Shown: positions 37,392-51,000 of the stretch, one piece after another
Numbering within the stretch: the stretch's first letter is position 1
Layout of the letters: every line of letters starts with the position of its first letter
Source: Petrosia ficiformis
Taxonomy: Eukaryota; Porifera; Demospongiae; Haplosclerida; Petrosiidae
Length of the DNA: 64,000 nucleotides
Assembly (NCBI GenBank): GCA_947044365.1
Contig: OX345636.1
Span: forward strand, 39,908,191-39,972,190
Direction of reading: 5' to 3'
Notes under the pieces: generated by a model
The model's database searches: none
Seen by the model: only the letters and a program-made list of their open reading frames with translations
What the model was told of the DNA's origin: nothing
Translations under genes and position numbers: made by a program

Positions 37392-37482
37392 CCGATATCT
37401 GCTATAAAAATGGTACTATAGTTTTTTCAAACCAAAGCCTGTTAAAATTTCTGAACAGTACCATTTTTATAGCAGATATCGG
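37392..37482. repeat. 26-bp perfect inverted repeat
   Basis: Arms 37392-37417 (CCGATATCTGCTATAAAAAT and on) and 37457-37482, with a 39-bp spacer. It lies just upstream (minus-strand sense) of the gag relic. Confidence 0.9.
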
Positions 37483-37489
37483 CAACGTG

Positions 37490-39002
37490 TCAGTTTGGAG
37501 ATTTCTTGAAAGAAGAATTATGCGATAGGTTTTTTTATGGACTCAAAGAAGTTGTGATGCAAAGAAGACTGTTAGCTTAGCCAGATTTAACACTTCAGGG
37601 AATGGCTAAAATGTAAATGAGATACACACAAAAGTATCTTCAATGGAACAAGTCAATTTCTCTCAAACGAAGCAACTAACAAGAAGTAAGTCTAAGAGTA
37701 GGACAACCACCATTTTCATGTCGTTTTGAAGCAGTCAAATTTCATGAATGCATGACAGAACTAAGACATACTACCAACAAAAGGAGAAGGATTGTGAAAA
37801 AAAAACCAAGTCTCAACATGCCAGGTTGTAGACATCCAGGATTCAGAGATAGTAGATATAGGCTTCGTCACAGTTCAAGGAATTGAGAAAGAGCTACCTG
37901 TAGTTATAGAAGGAGAATGTCAGGAAGTGTCATTTTGTAGCTATAGACAATTCACTTACTCAAACCTAACAGTCTATGTTTCCTTGTTTGTGCTATTGAT
38001 CTCTTATGTGTTCATACTTTTATAACATGTACAAATGTTTTTCAGGCAGTAATCTAAGACTAAGAGCAGTTTCTTTGTGCAGCTTGAATTAGCTCAAGCA
38101 CATATATTTAAATGAATGTTTTCATAATGTTTGTACAAATTGTATATAGCTAGTCTAACATTTCATTGACAATAACAGTTTTATGATTGCTGTCTATTAG
38201 ACAAATGTTTTGCTAGTAACATGCGGAATGGATGATTGAAATTGCATGTTTGTACTGTTGGCATATAACCATTCATGATGATGAGATACAAATTTGGGGA
38301 GGGGGTGGTGTGTGGGGTAGGTCCTAGGATGCATTTGCAACCTCTTTTCTACTTACTGTAATTATAGCTACCTGAGAGCACACCTTTAAAATATTTAACA
38401 CTATCATAACTGTTATTTCAGTGCAAATGTTTGAATAGGGGCCTTACAAACCAGGAATGTCATTGTTGTTTGTTTTATGTGTCACATACAATTGGTTTAC
38501 CACACACTTCATGAATAATTAATAAAGTAAAGTTTCGCATCCTGTATGAGAATTTTGTTTTCACCACCTTTTCATTGCTTATGGATCCTCCCATCACATT
38601 AATCATGCTGAATGCCATGACTTCACCAATATGTTAGTTTTAGTTGGGAAATATCTCCACATCATTTTGGAATAAAAGTGAATTTTCATAGAAGGAAGTT
38701 ATAGAGAAATTTCACTTGCTAACATTGTATATAATATAGCTGTTCTACAATGAAGCAATGAGGACCATACCAATACAGCAATTTGATGTAGTCTGAGTGA
38801 ACTACGAGTGGATCTTGTGATCAGCCAGAAAAATACTATTGTTTTTTGGGTTGCCTGTTATAAGTATTATTTTCGACTGCATGTTTTTTGTATGTAATTA
38901 TCAGAACTGATTTGCACCAGACCACCTGTAGTTTTGAAATGAAGAAACATTTATTGAAACTTTAGTTTTTCTTTTATCAATCTTTTAATGCTCCTTACAC
39001 AG
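37490..39002 (+). other. Region upstream of the EGF gene
   Basis: Holds a stop-to-stop open frame (37798-38025, listed separately) and otherwise AT-rich DNA. Just before the ATG at 39003, a pyrimidine-rich stretch (about 38965-38998) ends in TTACACAG, which looks like a 3' splice site. A 5' untranslated exon may therefore lie somewhere in this interval. No TATA box could be assigned with confidence. Confidence 0.4.
37798..38025 (+). CDS. Possible terminal exon or relic: open frame with hydrophobic C-terminus
   Basis: An open frame of 75 codons from a stop at 37795-37797 to TAA at 38023-38025, with no internal ATG. The N-terminal half is acidic (VVDIQDSEIVDIGFVTVQ, then EKELPVVIEGECQEV). The C-terminal 25 residues are strongly hydrophobic (VYVSLFVLLISYVFILL) and would make one membrane segment ending at the stop. 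It could be the last exon of a plus-strand gene (an acceptor-like CCAG lies at 37824), a transposon relic or chance. I do not recognise it, and no partner exon was found. Confidence 0.25.
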   Translation, partial: KKNQVSTCQVVDIQDSEIVDIGFVTVQGIEKELPVVIEGECQEVSFCSYRQFTYSNLTVYVSLFVLLISYVFILL

Positions 39003-39078
39003 ATGGATTCCAGACTTCTCCTGCATATCATATTTTTACTTACTCTTGGGATACACTTGGACTTAGTTCTGTGTCAAG
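39003..39078 (+). CDS. EGF gene exon 1: signal peptide
   Basis: Encodes 25 residues plus one base: a start MDSR followed by the hydrophobic core [19 protein letters not shown] and CQ, a classic secretory signal with likely cleavage near the CQ/E junction. The donor is G|GTTAAA at 39079, phase 1. An acceptor-like TTACACAG directly precedes the ATG, so the transcript may start in an upstream untranslated exon. The ATG is the only one in this frame that gives a signal peptide joined in phase to the next exon. Confidence 0.85.
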
Positions 39079-42000
39079 GTTAAATAGACTTATAATTATG
39101 AATAAATTCTTTCATCATTCCATATTACATATAAGATTTTACGTTGTAATTGTTATATAATAACTATTGACACATAGTACCCATACTTTATGGTCTTTCG
39201 TAATACCTGATATAGAAAATGAGTGTGAGCTACAAACAGACAATTGTGAACAGTTGTGTATTGATACATCAGAAGGTTTTGACTGTGGATGTAGTGCAGG
39301 TTATCTATTGGATGCCAATGGATTTTCATGTAGTGGTAAGTATAGCTAAAGTCAGTTTAGGATGATTTAATCATATTATAGAATGTGGTATTTAGACTCC
39401 AACTGATGACAGGTTAAAGTATACCCCTCTTTCTTTCTTAATCTCCACAGGGTAATGTTCATTTGGGGATAAAAATTAAAGCTTACTTGCACTTTGCATG
39501 AGCATATATGAAAGGTGGTGTCTACTTTTGCAAAAGTTTCTCCCCTCCACTAACATTACTGTACAATTCATCGATATTTTTAATAATAATAATATATTCT
39601 GATAAAAGCAATAAGTGCTGTAGATTAATTAGTAAGAACCGATATCCATCACTGACACCAATAAAGCATAACTCAAAATATCAATAAATGTATTTACAGA
39701 AATACAATAATAGTTTAGGTTGCGCAGAACATAGTATATAGATCATATGTGTAATTATGTTTTACATGTTACAACTTACCCTCCCATCTTAGTGTAAGCA
39801 GTAACTTGTATATGTTGAAAAATAATTATAGATGTAATTCTATATTTACTATCCATTTATGCAGACATTGACGAATGCAGTTTGAACACAGACAATTGTT
39901 CACAAAGATGTAATAACACTGAAGGAAGTTTCACTTGTGAATGTTATGATGGCTATGTACTGGAATCCGATTCAAGAACTTGTACGGGTATGTGTAGGGA
40001 GATTCTATAGTACTCTGTTTACTATAAATTATATATGCCACTCATTTTAAAAGCATAAATAAATTTATTACAGATATAATTCTAAAATCATCAATCTATG
40101 TATAATTATTATAGGATATAATTCTCTCTTTACTATCACATTATTTACATTTATGCAGATATTGACGAATGCAGTTTGAACATAGACGATTGTTCACAAA
40201 GATGTAATAACACTGAAGGAAGTTTCACTTGTGAATGTTATGATGGCTATGTACTGGAATCCGATTCAAGAACTTGTACCGGTATGTATAGGGATATTTT
40301 GTAGTACTGAATTCATAGTAATTTTTATACAACACTCATACCAAAATCTTAAATATCATACTTATTATCGATGTAATTCTCTCTTTCCTATCTCATTATT
40401 TACATTTATGCAGACATTGACGAATGCAGTTTGAACACAGACGATTGTTCACAAAGATGTAATAACACTGAAGGAAGTTTCACTTGTGAATGTTATGATG
40501 GCTATGTACTGGAATCCGATTCAAGAACTTGTATGGGTATGTGTAGGGAGATTCTATAGTACTCTGTTTACTATAAATTATATATGCCACTCATTTTAAA
40601 AGCATAAATAAATTTATTACAGATATAATTCTAAAATCATCAATCTATGTATAATTATTATAGGATATAATTCTCTCTTTACTATCACATTATTTACATT
40701 TATGCAGATATTGACGAATGCAGATTGAACACAGACGATTGTTCACAAAGATGTAATAACACTGAAGGAAGTTTCACTTGTGAATGTTATGATGGCTATG
40801 TACTGGAAGCCGATTCAAGAACTTGTACTGGTATGTATAGGGTTATTTTGTAGTACTGAATTCATTGTAATTTTTATACAGCACTCATCCTAAAATCTTA
40901 ATTATCATACTTATTATAGATGTAATTCTCTCTTTACTATCTCATTATTTACATTTATGCAGACATTGACGAATGCAGTTTGAACACAGACGATTGTTCA
41001 CAAAGATGTAATAACACAGAAGGAAGTTTCACTTGTGAATGTTATGATGGCTATGTACTGGAAGCCGATTCAAGAACTTGTACCGGTATGTATAGGGATA
41101 TTTTGTAGTACTGAATTCATAGTAATTTTTATACAGCACTCATCCCAAAATCTTAAATATCATACTTAATGTAGATGTAATTCTCTCTTTACTATCTCAT
41201 TATTTATATTTATGCAGACATTGACGAATGCAGTTTGAACACAGACGATTGTTCACAAAGATGTAATAACACTGAAGGAAGTTTCACTTGTGAATGTTAT
41301 GATGGCTACGTACTGGAAGCCGATTCAAGAACTTGTACCGGTATGTATAGGGTTATTTTGTAGTACTGAATTCATTGTAATTTTTATACAGCACTCATCC
41401 TAAAATCTTAAATATCATACTTATTATAGATGTAATTCTCTCTTTACTATCTCATTATTTACATTTATGCAGACATTGACGAATGCAGTTTGAACATAGA
41501 CGATTGTTCACAAAGATGTAATAACACAGAAGGAAGTTTCACTTGTGAATGTTATGATGGCTATGTACTTGAAGCCGATTCAAGAACTTGTACCGGTATG
41601 TATAGGAATATTTTGTAGTACTGAATTCATAGTAATTTTTATACAACACTCATACCAAAATCTTAAATATCATACTTATTATAGATGTAATTCTCTCTTT
41701 CCTATCTCATTATTTACATTTATGCAGACATTGACGAATGCAGTTTGAACACAGACGATTGTTCACAAAGATGTAATAACACTGAAGGAAGTTTCACTTG
41801 TGAATGTTATGATGGCTATGTACTGGAATCCGATTCAAGAACTTGTACGGGTATGTGTAGGGAGATTCTATAGTACTCTGTTTACTATAAATTATATATG
41901 CCACTCATTTTAAAAGCATAAATAAATTTATTACAGATATAATTCTAAAATCATCAATCTATGTATAATTATTATAGGATATAATTCTCTCTTTACTATC

Positions 42001-45000
42001 ACATTATTCACATTTATGCAGATATTGACGAATGCAGATTGAACACAGACGATTGTTCACAAAGATGTAATAACACTGAAGGAAGTTTCACTTGTGAATG
42101 TTATGATGGCTATGTACTGGAAGCCGATTCAAGAACTTGTACCGGTATGTATAGGGTTATTTTGTAGTACTGAATTCATTGTAATTTTTATACAGCACTC
42201 ATCCTAAAATCTTAAATATCATACTTATTATAGATGTAATTCTCTCTTTACTATCTCATTATTTACATTTATGCAGACATTGACGAATGCAGTTTGAACA
42301 CAGACGATTGTTCACAAAGATGTAATAACACAGAAGGAAGTTTCACTTGTGAATGTTATGATGGCTATGTACTGGAAGCCGATTCAAGAACTTGTACCGG
42401 TATGTATAGGGATATTTTGTAGTACTGAATTCATAGTAATTTTTATACAGCTCTCATCCCAAAATCTTAAATATCATACTTAATGTAGATGTAATTCTCT
42501 CTTTACTATCTCATTATTTATATTTATGCAGACATTGACGAATGCAGTTTGAACACAGACGATTGTTCACAAAGATGTAATAACACTGAAGGAAGTTTCA
42601 CTTGTGAATGTTATGATGGCTATGTACTGGAATCCAATTCAAGAACTTGTACAGGTATGTGTAGGGAGATTCTATAGTACTCTGTTTACTATAAATTATA
42701 TATGCCACTCATTTTAAAAGCATAAATAAATTTATTACAGATATAATTCTAAAATCATCAATCTATGTATAATTATTATAGGATATAATTCTCTCTTTAC
42801 TATCACATTATTTACATTTATCCAGATATTGACGAATGCAGTTTGAACACAGACAATTGTTCACAAAGATGTAATAACACTGAAGGAAGTTTCACTTGTG
42901 AATGTTATGATGGCTATGTACTGGAATCCGATTCAAGAACTTGTACGGGTATGTGTAGGGAGATTCTATAGTACTCTGTTTACTATAAATTATATATGCC
43001 ACTCATTTTAAAAGCATAAATAAATTTATTACAGATATAATTCTAAAATCATCAATCTATGTATAATTATTATAGGATATAATTCTCTCTTTACTATCAC
43101 ATTATTTACATTTATGCAGATATTGACGAATGCAGTTTGAACACAGACGATTGTTCACAAAGATGTAATAACACTGAAGGAAGTTTCACTTGTGAATGTT
43201 ATGATGGCTATGTACTGGAAGCCGATTCAAGAACTTGTACCGGTATGTATAGGGTTATATTGTAGTGCTGAATTCATTGTAATTTTTATACAGCACTCAT
43301 CCTAAAATCTTAAATATCCTACTTATTATAGATGTAATTCTCTCTTTACTATCTCATTATTTACATTTATGCAGACATTGACGAATGCAGTTTGAACACA
43401 GACGATTGTTCACAAAGATGTAATAACACAGAAGGAAGTTTCACTTGTGAATGTTATGATGGCTATGTACTGGAAGCCGATTCAAGAACTTGTATCGGTA
43501 TGTATAGGGATATTTTGTAGTACTGAATTCATAGTAATTTTTATACAGCAATCATCCCAAAATCTTAAATATCATACTTAATGTAGATGTAATTCTCTCT
43601 TTACTATCTCATTATTTACATTTATGCAGACATTGACGAATGCAGTTTAAACACAGACGATTGTTCACAAAGATGTAATAACACTGAAGGAAGTTTCACT
43701 TGTGAATGTTATGATGGCTATGTACTGGAATCCGATTCAAGAACTTGTACGGGTATGTGTAGGGAGATTCTATAGTACTCTGTTTACTATAAATTATATA
43801 TGCCACTCATTTTAAAAGCATAAATAAATTTATTACAGATATAATTCTAAAATCATCAATCTATGTATAATTATTATAGGATATAATTCTCTCTTTACTA
43901 TCACATTATTTACATTTATGCAGATATTGACGAATGCAGTTTGAACACAGACGATTGTTCACAAAGATGTAATAACACTGAAGGAAGTTTCACTTGTGAA
44001 TGTTATGATGGCTATGTACTGGAAGCCGATTCAAGAACTTGTACCGGTATGTATAGGGTTATTTTGTAGTACTGGATTCATTGTAATTTTTATACAGCAC
44101 TCATCCTAAAATCTTAAATATCATACTTATTATAGATGTAATTCTCTCTTTACTATCAGATTATTTACATTTATGCAGACATTGACGAATGCAGTTTGAA
44201 CACAGACAATTGTTCACAAATATGTAATAACACTGAAGGAAGTTTCACTTGTGAATGTTATGAAGGCTATGTACTGGAAGCTAATTTAAGAACTTGTACC
44301 GGTATGTATAGGGAGGGACATTTAGTTGTACTCTGTACATTGTAAATTTTATAAACCACTCATTCTAAAATTTTAAAAACTTACTTATTACAGATGTAAT
44401 TCTAAAATCATAAATCTATATAAACTTGTTATTATGGCCCGTAGGGCCATCCCTATAATTGCTTTCCACGGGGTTTTATGTATATATAATTATATATGTA
44501 TATAAATATATTCTTGTGTCACTTGCGCGACTATGCGTTGTATACGTAGTTAAGGAAGTTGCGTCTTTCCCGGGGACTCGGTCAATTAATGGGTGTGGCA
44601 CGTAAAAGAACGCGCGTATAAGCATAGATTATATAGACTACGTATAAGGGATTGGAAACGCCCACGCATTTCCGTACACTCCGTTGCCCCACCCTATCTT
44701 TTTTAGCCAGCCCCTCCCCTCTAAATGCAATGCGCTATGCATGCAAGACTGGTAAAGAACTTGTTTTAAATCGTGTATCATTAAAAAACACTTTTGTTAA
44801 ACTAATTGATAATATCACCAACCAACATAGGAGTGCTATACCTTCAGCTAGAAAACTGGAGCGTTGAACTATATGACCTGCTTAGAGTCCCCAAAATGTA
44901 AGTACCTCGTAACCGTTTCAACTGAATTTTCTACATCTAAACGGTAACTTTTTTCTCTGTTTTAAACCCATGTATTTTTATTGAGTAACAAAACTTACAT

Positions 45001-48000
45001 GGGAATATTGCAATAGAACTGTTATTAAAAGAAGTAAGAGTCCTAAAACCCGTTTTCGTTATGATATGTACTAAAAAACGATGGTTTGTACATGATTTGT
45101 TGCTAATGTTTTAGCAATTGAGATGTTAAAACGATACAATAGCAACAAGAAAAAACACCTTAATTGTCCAGTTTCAGCAAGGAATAGTGTTTTTTCTATG
45201 ATCAGTCCTCACCACTAAGTAATAAAATTTAATTGATTTCTGGGGACACGGAGTGCGTCACAGACTTATGCATTGATGCAATGGGATCACGTGCGCCGTT
45301 TCCAATCCCTTATACATAGTCTATATAATCTATGGTTTAAGCCAGGGAGAGGATGTAAAACTGCTAATAACTGTTGTATATAGCAGAGAAACAGTATAGA
45401 TATTATGCAAGAATCTTTAACAAGTAGGTCTGATAAGTTGTTGAGTTTCAGACACGTGGAAGTCATCCTTTAGAACCTTGAAGGAGTGCTTCAGTCAGTT
45501 CATCAGAGATCTGTGTATTTAGACTGCAATCAGGCTTACACTTACATCTTCAGGCCCCAGGAGTACATAGAAATATGGAAACACTAGTGCTATCAGCAAT
45601 GCTTAATACATAGTCATCACAAAGCAAATATAGGGATGTTTTTTTCTATATATACACTTGTTCTCTCTTTACTATCGCATTATTTACATTTATGCAGACA
45701 TTGGTGAATGCAGTTTGAACACAGACAATTGTTCACAAATATGTAATAACACTGAAGGAAGTTTCACTTGTGAATGTTATGAAGGCTATATGCTGGAAGC
45801 TGATTTAAGAACTTGTACCGGTATGTATAGGGAAGGACATTTAGTTGTACTCTGTACATTGTAAATTTTATAAACCACTCATTCTAAAATTTTAAAAACT
45901 TACTTATTGCAGATGTAATTCAATCTATATATAGGATATATTTCTCTCTTTACTATCGCATTATTTACATTTATACAGACATTAACGAATGCAGTTTGAA
46001 GACAGACAATTGTTCACAAATATGTAATAACACTGAAGGAAGTTTCAATTGTGAATGTTATGAAGGCTATGCACTGGAAGCTGATTTAAGAACTTGTACC
46101 GGTATGTATAGGGAAGGACATTTAGTTGTACTCTGTACATTGTAAATTTTATAAACCACTCATTCTAAAATTTTAAAAACTTACTTTTTACAGATGTAAT
46201 TCAATCTATATATAATTATTATAGGATATAATTCTTTCTTTACTATCGCATTATTTACATTTATACAGACATTGACGAATGCAGTTTGAAGACAGACAAT
46301 TGTTCACAAAGATGTAATAACACTGAAGGAAGTTTCAATTGTGAATGTTATGAAGGCTATGCACTGGAAGCTGATTTAAGAACTTGTACTGGTATGTATA
46401 GGGAGATTTTGTGGTAGTCTGTTCATTATAATTTGTATAAGCCACCCATTCTAAAAGGATGTATAAGTTTATTACAGATGTAGTTCAAAATGTTAAATGT
46501 ATACATGTTATAGATATAATTCTCTCTTTACTATCACATTATTTACATTTATGCAGACATTGACGAATGTAGTTTGAACACAGACAATTGTTCACAAATA
46601 TGTAATAACACTGAAGGAAGTTTCAATTGTGAATGTTATGATGGCTACGTACTGGAAGCTGATTCAAGAACTTGTAGCGGTATGTATAGGGAGATTTTGT
46701 AGTACTGTATTCATCGTAATTTTTATATAGCACTCATCCCAAAATCTTAAATATCATACTTATTATATATGTAATTCTATCTTTACTATCTCATTATTTA
46801 CATTTATGCAGACATTGACGAATGCAGTTTGAACACAGACAATTGTTCACAAATATGTAATAACACTGAAGGAAGTTTCAATTGTGAATGTTATGATGGC
46901 TATGTACTGGAAGCTGATTTAAGAACTTGTACTGGTATGTATAAGGAGATTTTGTGGTAGTCTGTTCATTATAAGCCACTCATTCTAACAGCATGTATAA
47001 GTTTATTACAGATATACTTCATGTATACATCTTATAGATGTAATTCTCTTTTTACTATCACATTATTTACATTTATGCAGACATTGACGAATGCAGTTTG
47101 AACACAGACAATTGTTCACAAAGATGTAATAACACTGAAGGAAGTTTCACTTGTGAATGTTATGATGGCTACGTACTGGAAGCTGATTTAAGAACTTGTA
47201 CCGGTATGTATAGGGAGGGACATTTATTTGAACTCTGTACATTGTAAATTTTATAAACCACTCATTCTAAAATTTTAAAAACTTACTTATTGCAGATGTA
47301 ATTCAATCTATATATAGGATATATTTCTCTCTTTACTATCGCATTATTTACATTTATGCAGACATTAACGAATGCAGTTTGAAGACAGACAATTGTTCAC
47401 AAATATGTAATAACACTGAAGGAAGTTTCAATTGTGAATGTTATGAAGGCTATGCACTGGAAGCTGATTTAAGAACTTGTACCGGTATGTATAGGGAAGG
47501 ACATTTAGTTGTACTCTGTACATTGTAAATTTTATAAACCACTCATTCTAAAATTTTAAAAACTTACTTTTTACAGATGTAATTCAATCTATATATAATT
47601 ATTATAGGATATAATTCTTTCTTTACTATCGCATTATTTACATTTATACAGACATTGACGAATGCAGTTTGAAGACAGACAATTGTTCACAAAGATGTAA
47701 TAACACTGAAGGAAGTTTCAATTGTGAATGTTATGAAGGCTATGCACTGGAAGCTGATTTAAGAACTTGTACTGGTATGTATAGGGAGATTTTGTGGTAG
47801 TCTGTTCATTATAATTTGTATAAGCCACCCATTCTAAAAGGATGTATAAGTTTATTACAGATGTAGTTCAAAATGTTAAATGTATACATGGAGATTTTGT
47901 GGTAGTCTGTTCATTATAAGCCACTCATTCTAACAGCATGTATAAGTTTATTACAGATATACTTCATGTATACATCTTATAGATGTAATTCTCTTTTTAC

Positions 48001-51000
48001 TATCACATTATTTACATTTATGCAGACATTGACGAATGTAGTTTGAACACAGACAATTGTTCACAAATATGTAATAACACTGAAGGAAGTTTCAATTGTG
48101 AATGTTATGATGGCTATGTACTGGAAGCTGATTTAAGAACTTGTACTGGTATGTATAGGGAGATTTTGTGGTAGTCTGTTCATTATAAGCCACTCATTCT
48201 AACAGCATGTATAAGTTTATTACAGATATACTTCATGTATACATCTTATAGATGTAATTCTCTTTTTACTATCACATTATTTACATTTATGCAGACATTG
48301 ACGAATGCAGTTTGAACACAGACAATTGTTCACAAAGATGTAATAACACTGAAGGAAGTTTCACTTGTGAATGTTATGATGGCTACGTACTGGAAGCTGA
48401 TTTAAGAACTTGTACCGGTATGTATAGGGAGGGACATTTATTTGTACTCTGTACATTGTAAATTTTCTAAGCCACTTATTCTAAAACTTTAAAAACTTAC
48501 TTATTACAGATGTAATTCTAAAATCATAAATCTATATATAATTATTATACGATATAATTCTCTCTTTACTATCGCATTATTTACATTTACGCAGACATTG
48601 ATGAATGCAGTTTGAACACAGACAATTGTTCACAAATATGTAATAACACTGAAGGAAGTTTCACTTGTGAATGTTATGAGGGCTATGTACTGGAAGCCGA
48701 TTCAAGAACTTGTACCGGTATGTATAGGGATATTTTGTAGTACTGAATTCATTGTAATTTTTATACAGCACTCATCCCAAAATCTTAAATATCATACTTA
48801 TTATAGATGTAATTCTCTCTTTACTATCTCATTACTTACATTTACGCAGACATTGATGAATGCAGTTTGAACACAGACAATTGTTCACAAATATGTAATA
48901 ACACTGAAGGTAGTTTTAATTGTGAATGTTATGAAGGCTATGTACTGGAAGCTGATTTAAGAACTTGTACTGGTATGTATAGGGAGATTTTGTGGTAGTC
49001 TGTTCATTATAATTTGTATAAGCCACCCATTCTAACAGCATGTATAAGTTTATTACAGAAGTAGTTTAAAAATGTTAAATGTATACATGTTATAGATATA
49101 ATTCTCTCTTTACTGTCACATTATTTACATTTATGCAGATATTGACGAATGCAGTTTGAACACAGACAATTGTTCACAAAGATGTAATAACACAGAAGGG
49201 AGTTTCACTTGTGAATGTTATGATGGCTATGTACTGGAAGCCGATTCAAGAACTTGTACGGGTATGTATAAGGAGATTTTGTAGTACTGAATTCATTGTA
49301 ATTTTTATATAGCACTCATCCCAAAATCTTACTTATTACAGATGTAATTCACTCTTTAATATCTCATTATTTACATTTATGCAGACATTGACGAATGCAG
49401 TTTGAACACAGACAATTGTTCACAAATATGTAATAACACAGAAGGAAGTTTCACATGTGAATGTTATGATGGCTATATACTGGAAGCCGATTCAAGAACT
49501 TGTACCGGTATGTGTAGGGATATTCTATAGTACTCTGTTTACTATAAATTATATATGCCACTCATTTTAAAATCATAAATAAATTTATTACAGATATAAT
49601 TCTAAAATCATCTATCTATATATAATTATTATAAGATATAATTCTCTTTTTTGTATACTATCTCATTATTTACATTTGTGCAGACATTGACGAATGCAGT
49701 TTGAACACAGACAATTGTTCACAAAGATGTAATAACACAGAAGGAAGTTTCACTTGTGAATGTTATGATGGCTATGTACTAGAAGCCGATGCAAGAACTT
49801 GTACCGGTATGTATAGGGAGATTTTGTAGTACTGTATTCATTGTAATTTTTATACAGCACTCATCCCAAAATCTTAAATATCATACCTATTATATATGTA
49901 ATTCTCTCTTTACTATCAGATTATTTACATTTATGCAGACATTGACGAATGCAGTTTGAACACAGACAATTGTTCACAAATATGTAATAACACTGAAGGA
50001 AGTTTCACTTGTGAATGTTATGAGGGCTATATGCTGGAAGCTAATTTAAGAACTTGTACCGGTATGTATAGGGAAGGACATTTAGTTATACTCTGTACAT
50101 TGTAAATTTTATAAACCACTCATTCTAAAATTTTAAAAACTTACTTATTGCAGATGTAATTCAATCTATATATAATTATTATAGGATATAATTCTCTCTT
50201 TACTATCACATTCTTTACATTTACGCAGACATTGACGAATGCAGTTTGAATACAGACAATTGTTCACAAATATGTAATAACACTGATGGAAGTTTCAATT
50301 GTGAATGTTATGATGGCTACGTACTGGAAGCTGATTCAAGAACTTGTAGCGGTATGTATAGGGAGATTTTGTAGTACTGTATTCATTGTAATTTTTATAT
50401 AGCACTCATCCCAAAATCTTAAATATCATACTTATTATAGATGTAATTCTCTCTTTACTATCTCATTATTTACATTTACGCAGACATTGATGAATGCAGT
50501 TTGAACACAGACAATTGTTCACAAATATGTAATAACACTGAAGGAAGTTTCAATTGTGAATGTTATGAAGGCTATGTACTGGAAGCTGATTTAAGAACTT
50601 GTACTGGTATGTATAGGGAAATTTTGTTGTAGTGTGTTCATTATAACTTGTATAAGCCACTCATTCTAACAGCATGTATAAGTTTATTACAGATATACTT
50701 CATGTATACGTCTTATAGATGTAATTCTCTCTTTACTATCAGATTATTTACATTTATGCAGACATTGACGAATGCAGTTTGAACACAGACAATTGTTCAC
50801 AAATATGTAATAACACTGAAGGAAGTTTCACTTGTGAATGTTATGAGGGCTATATGCTGGAAGCTGATTTAAGAACTTGTACCGGTATGTATAGGGAAGG
50901 ACATTTAGTTATACTCTGTACATTGTAAATTTTATAAACCACTCATTCTAAAATTTTAAAAACTTACTTATTGCAGATGTAATTCAATCTATATATAATT

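Noticed and set aside
40231..40434. Plus-strand 67-codon frame repeated at 41545 and 48667
   Set aside because: It is an out-of-frame reading through the end of one EGF exon, the intron and the start of the next. It recurs because the exons are repeated.
44652..44867. 71-codon frame in the nested MITE as a transposase
   Set aside because: Too short, with no domain or catalytic motif.
45658..45864. Stand-alone 68-69 codon EGF proteins starting [17 protein letters not shown]
   Set aside because: The first residues are the intron end (polypyrimidine tract and TTTATGCAG) and the last are the next intron. The real unit is the spliced exon.
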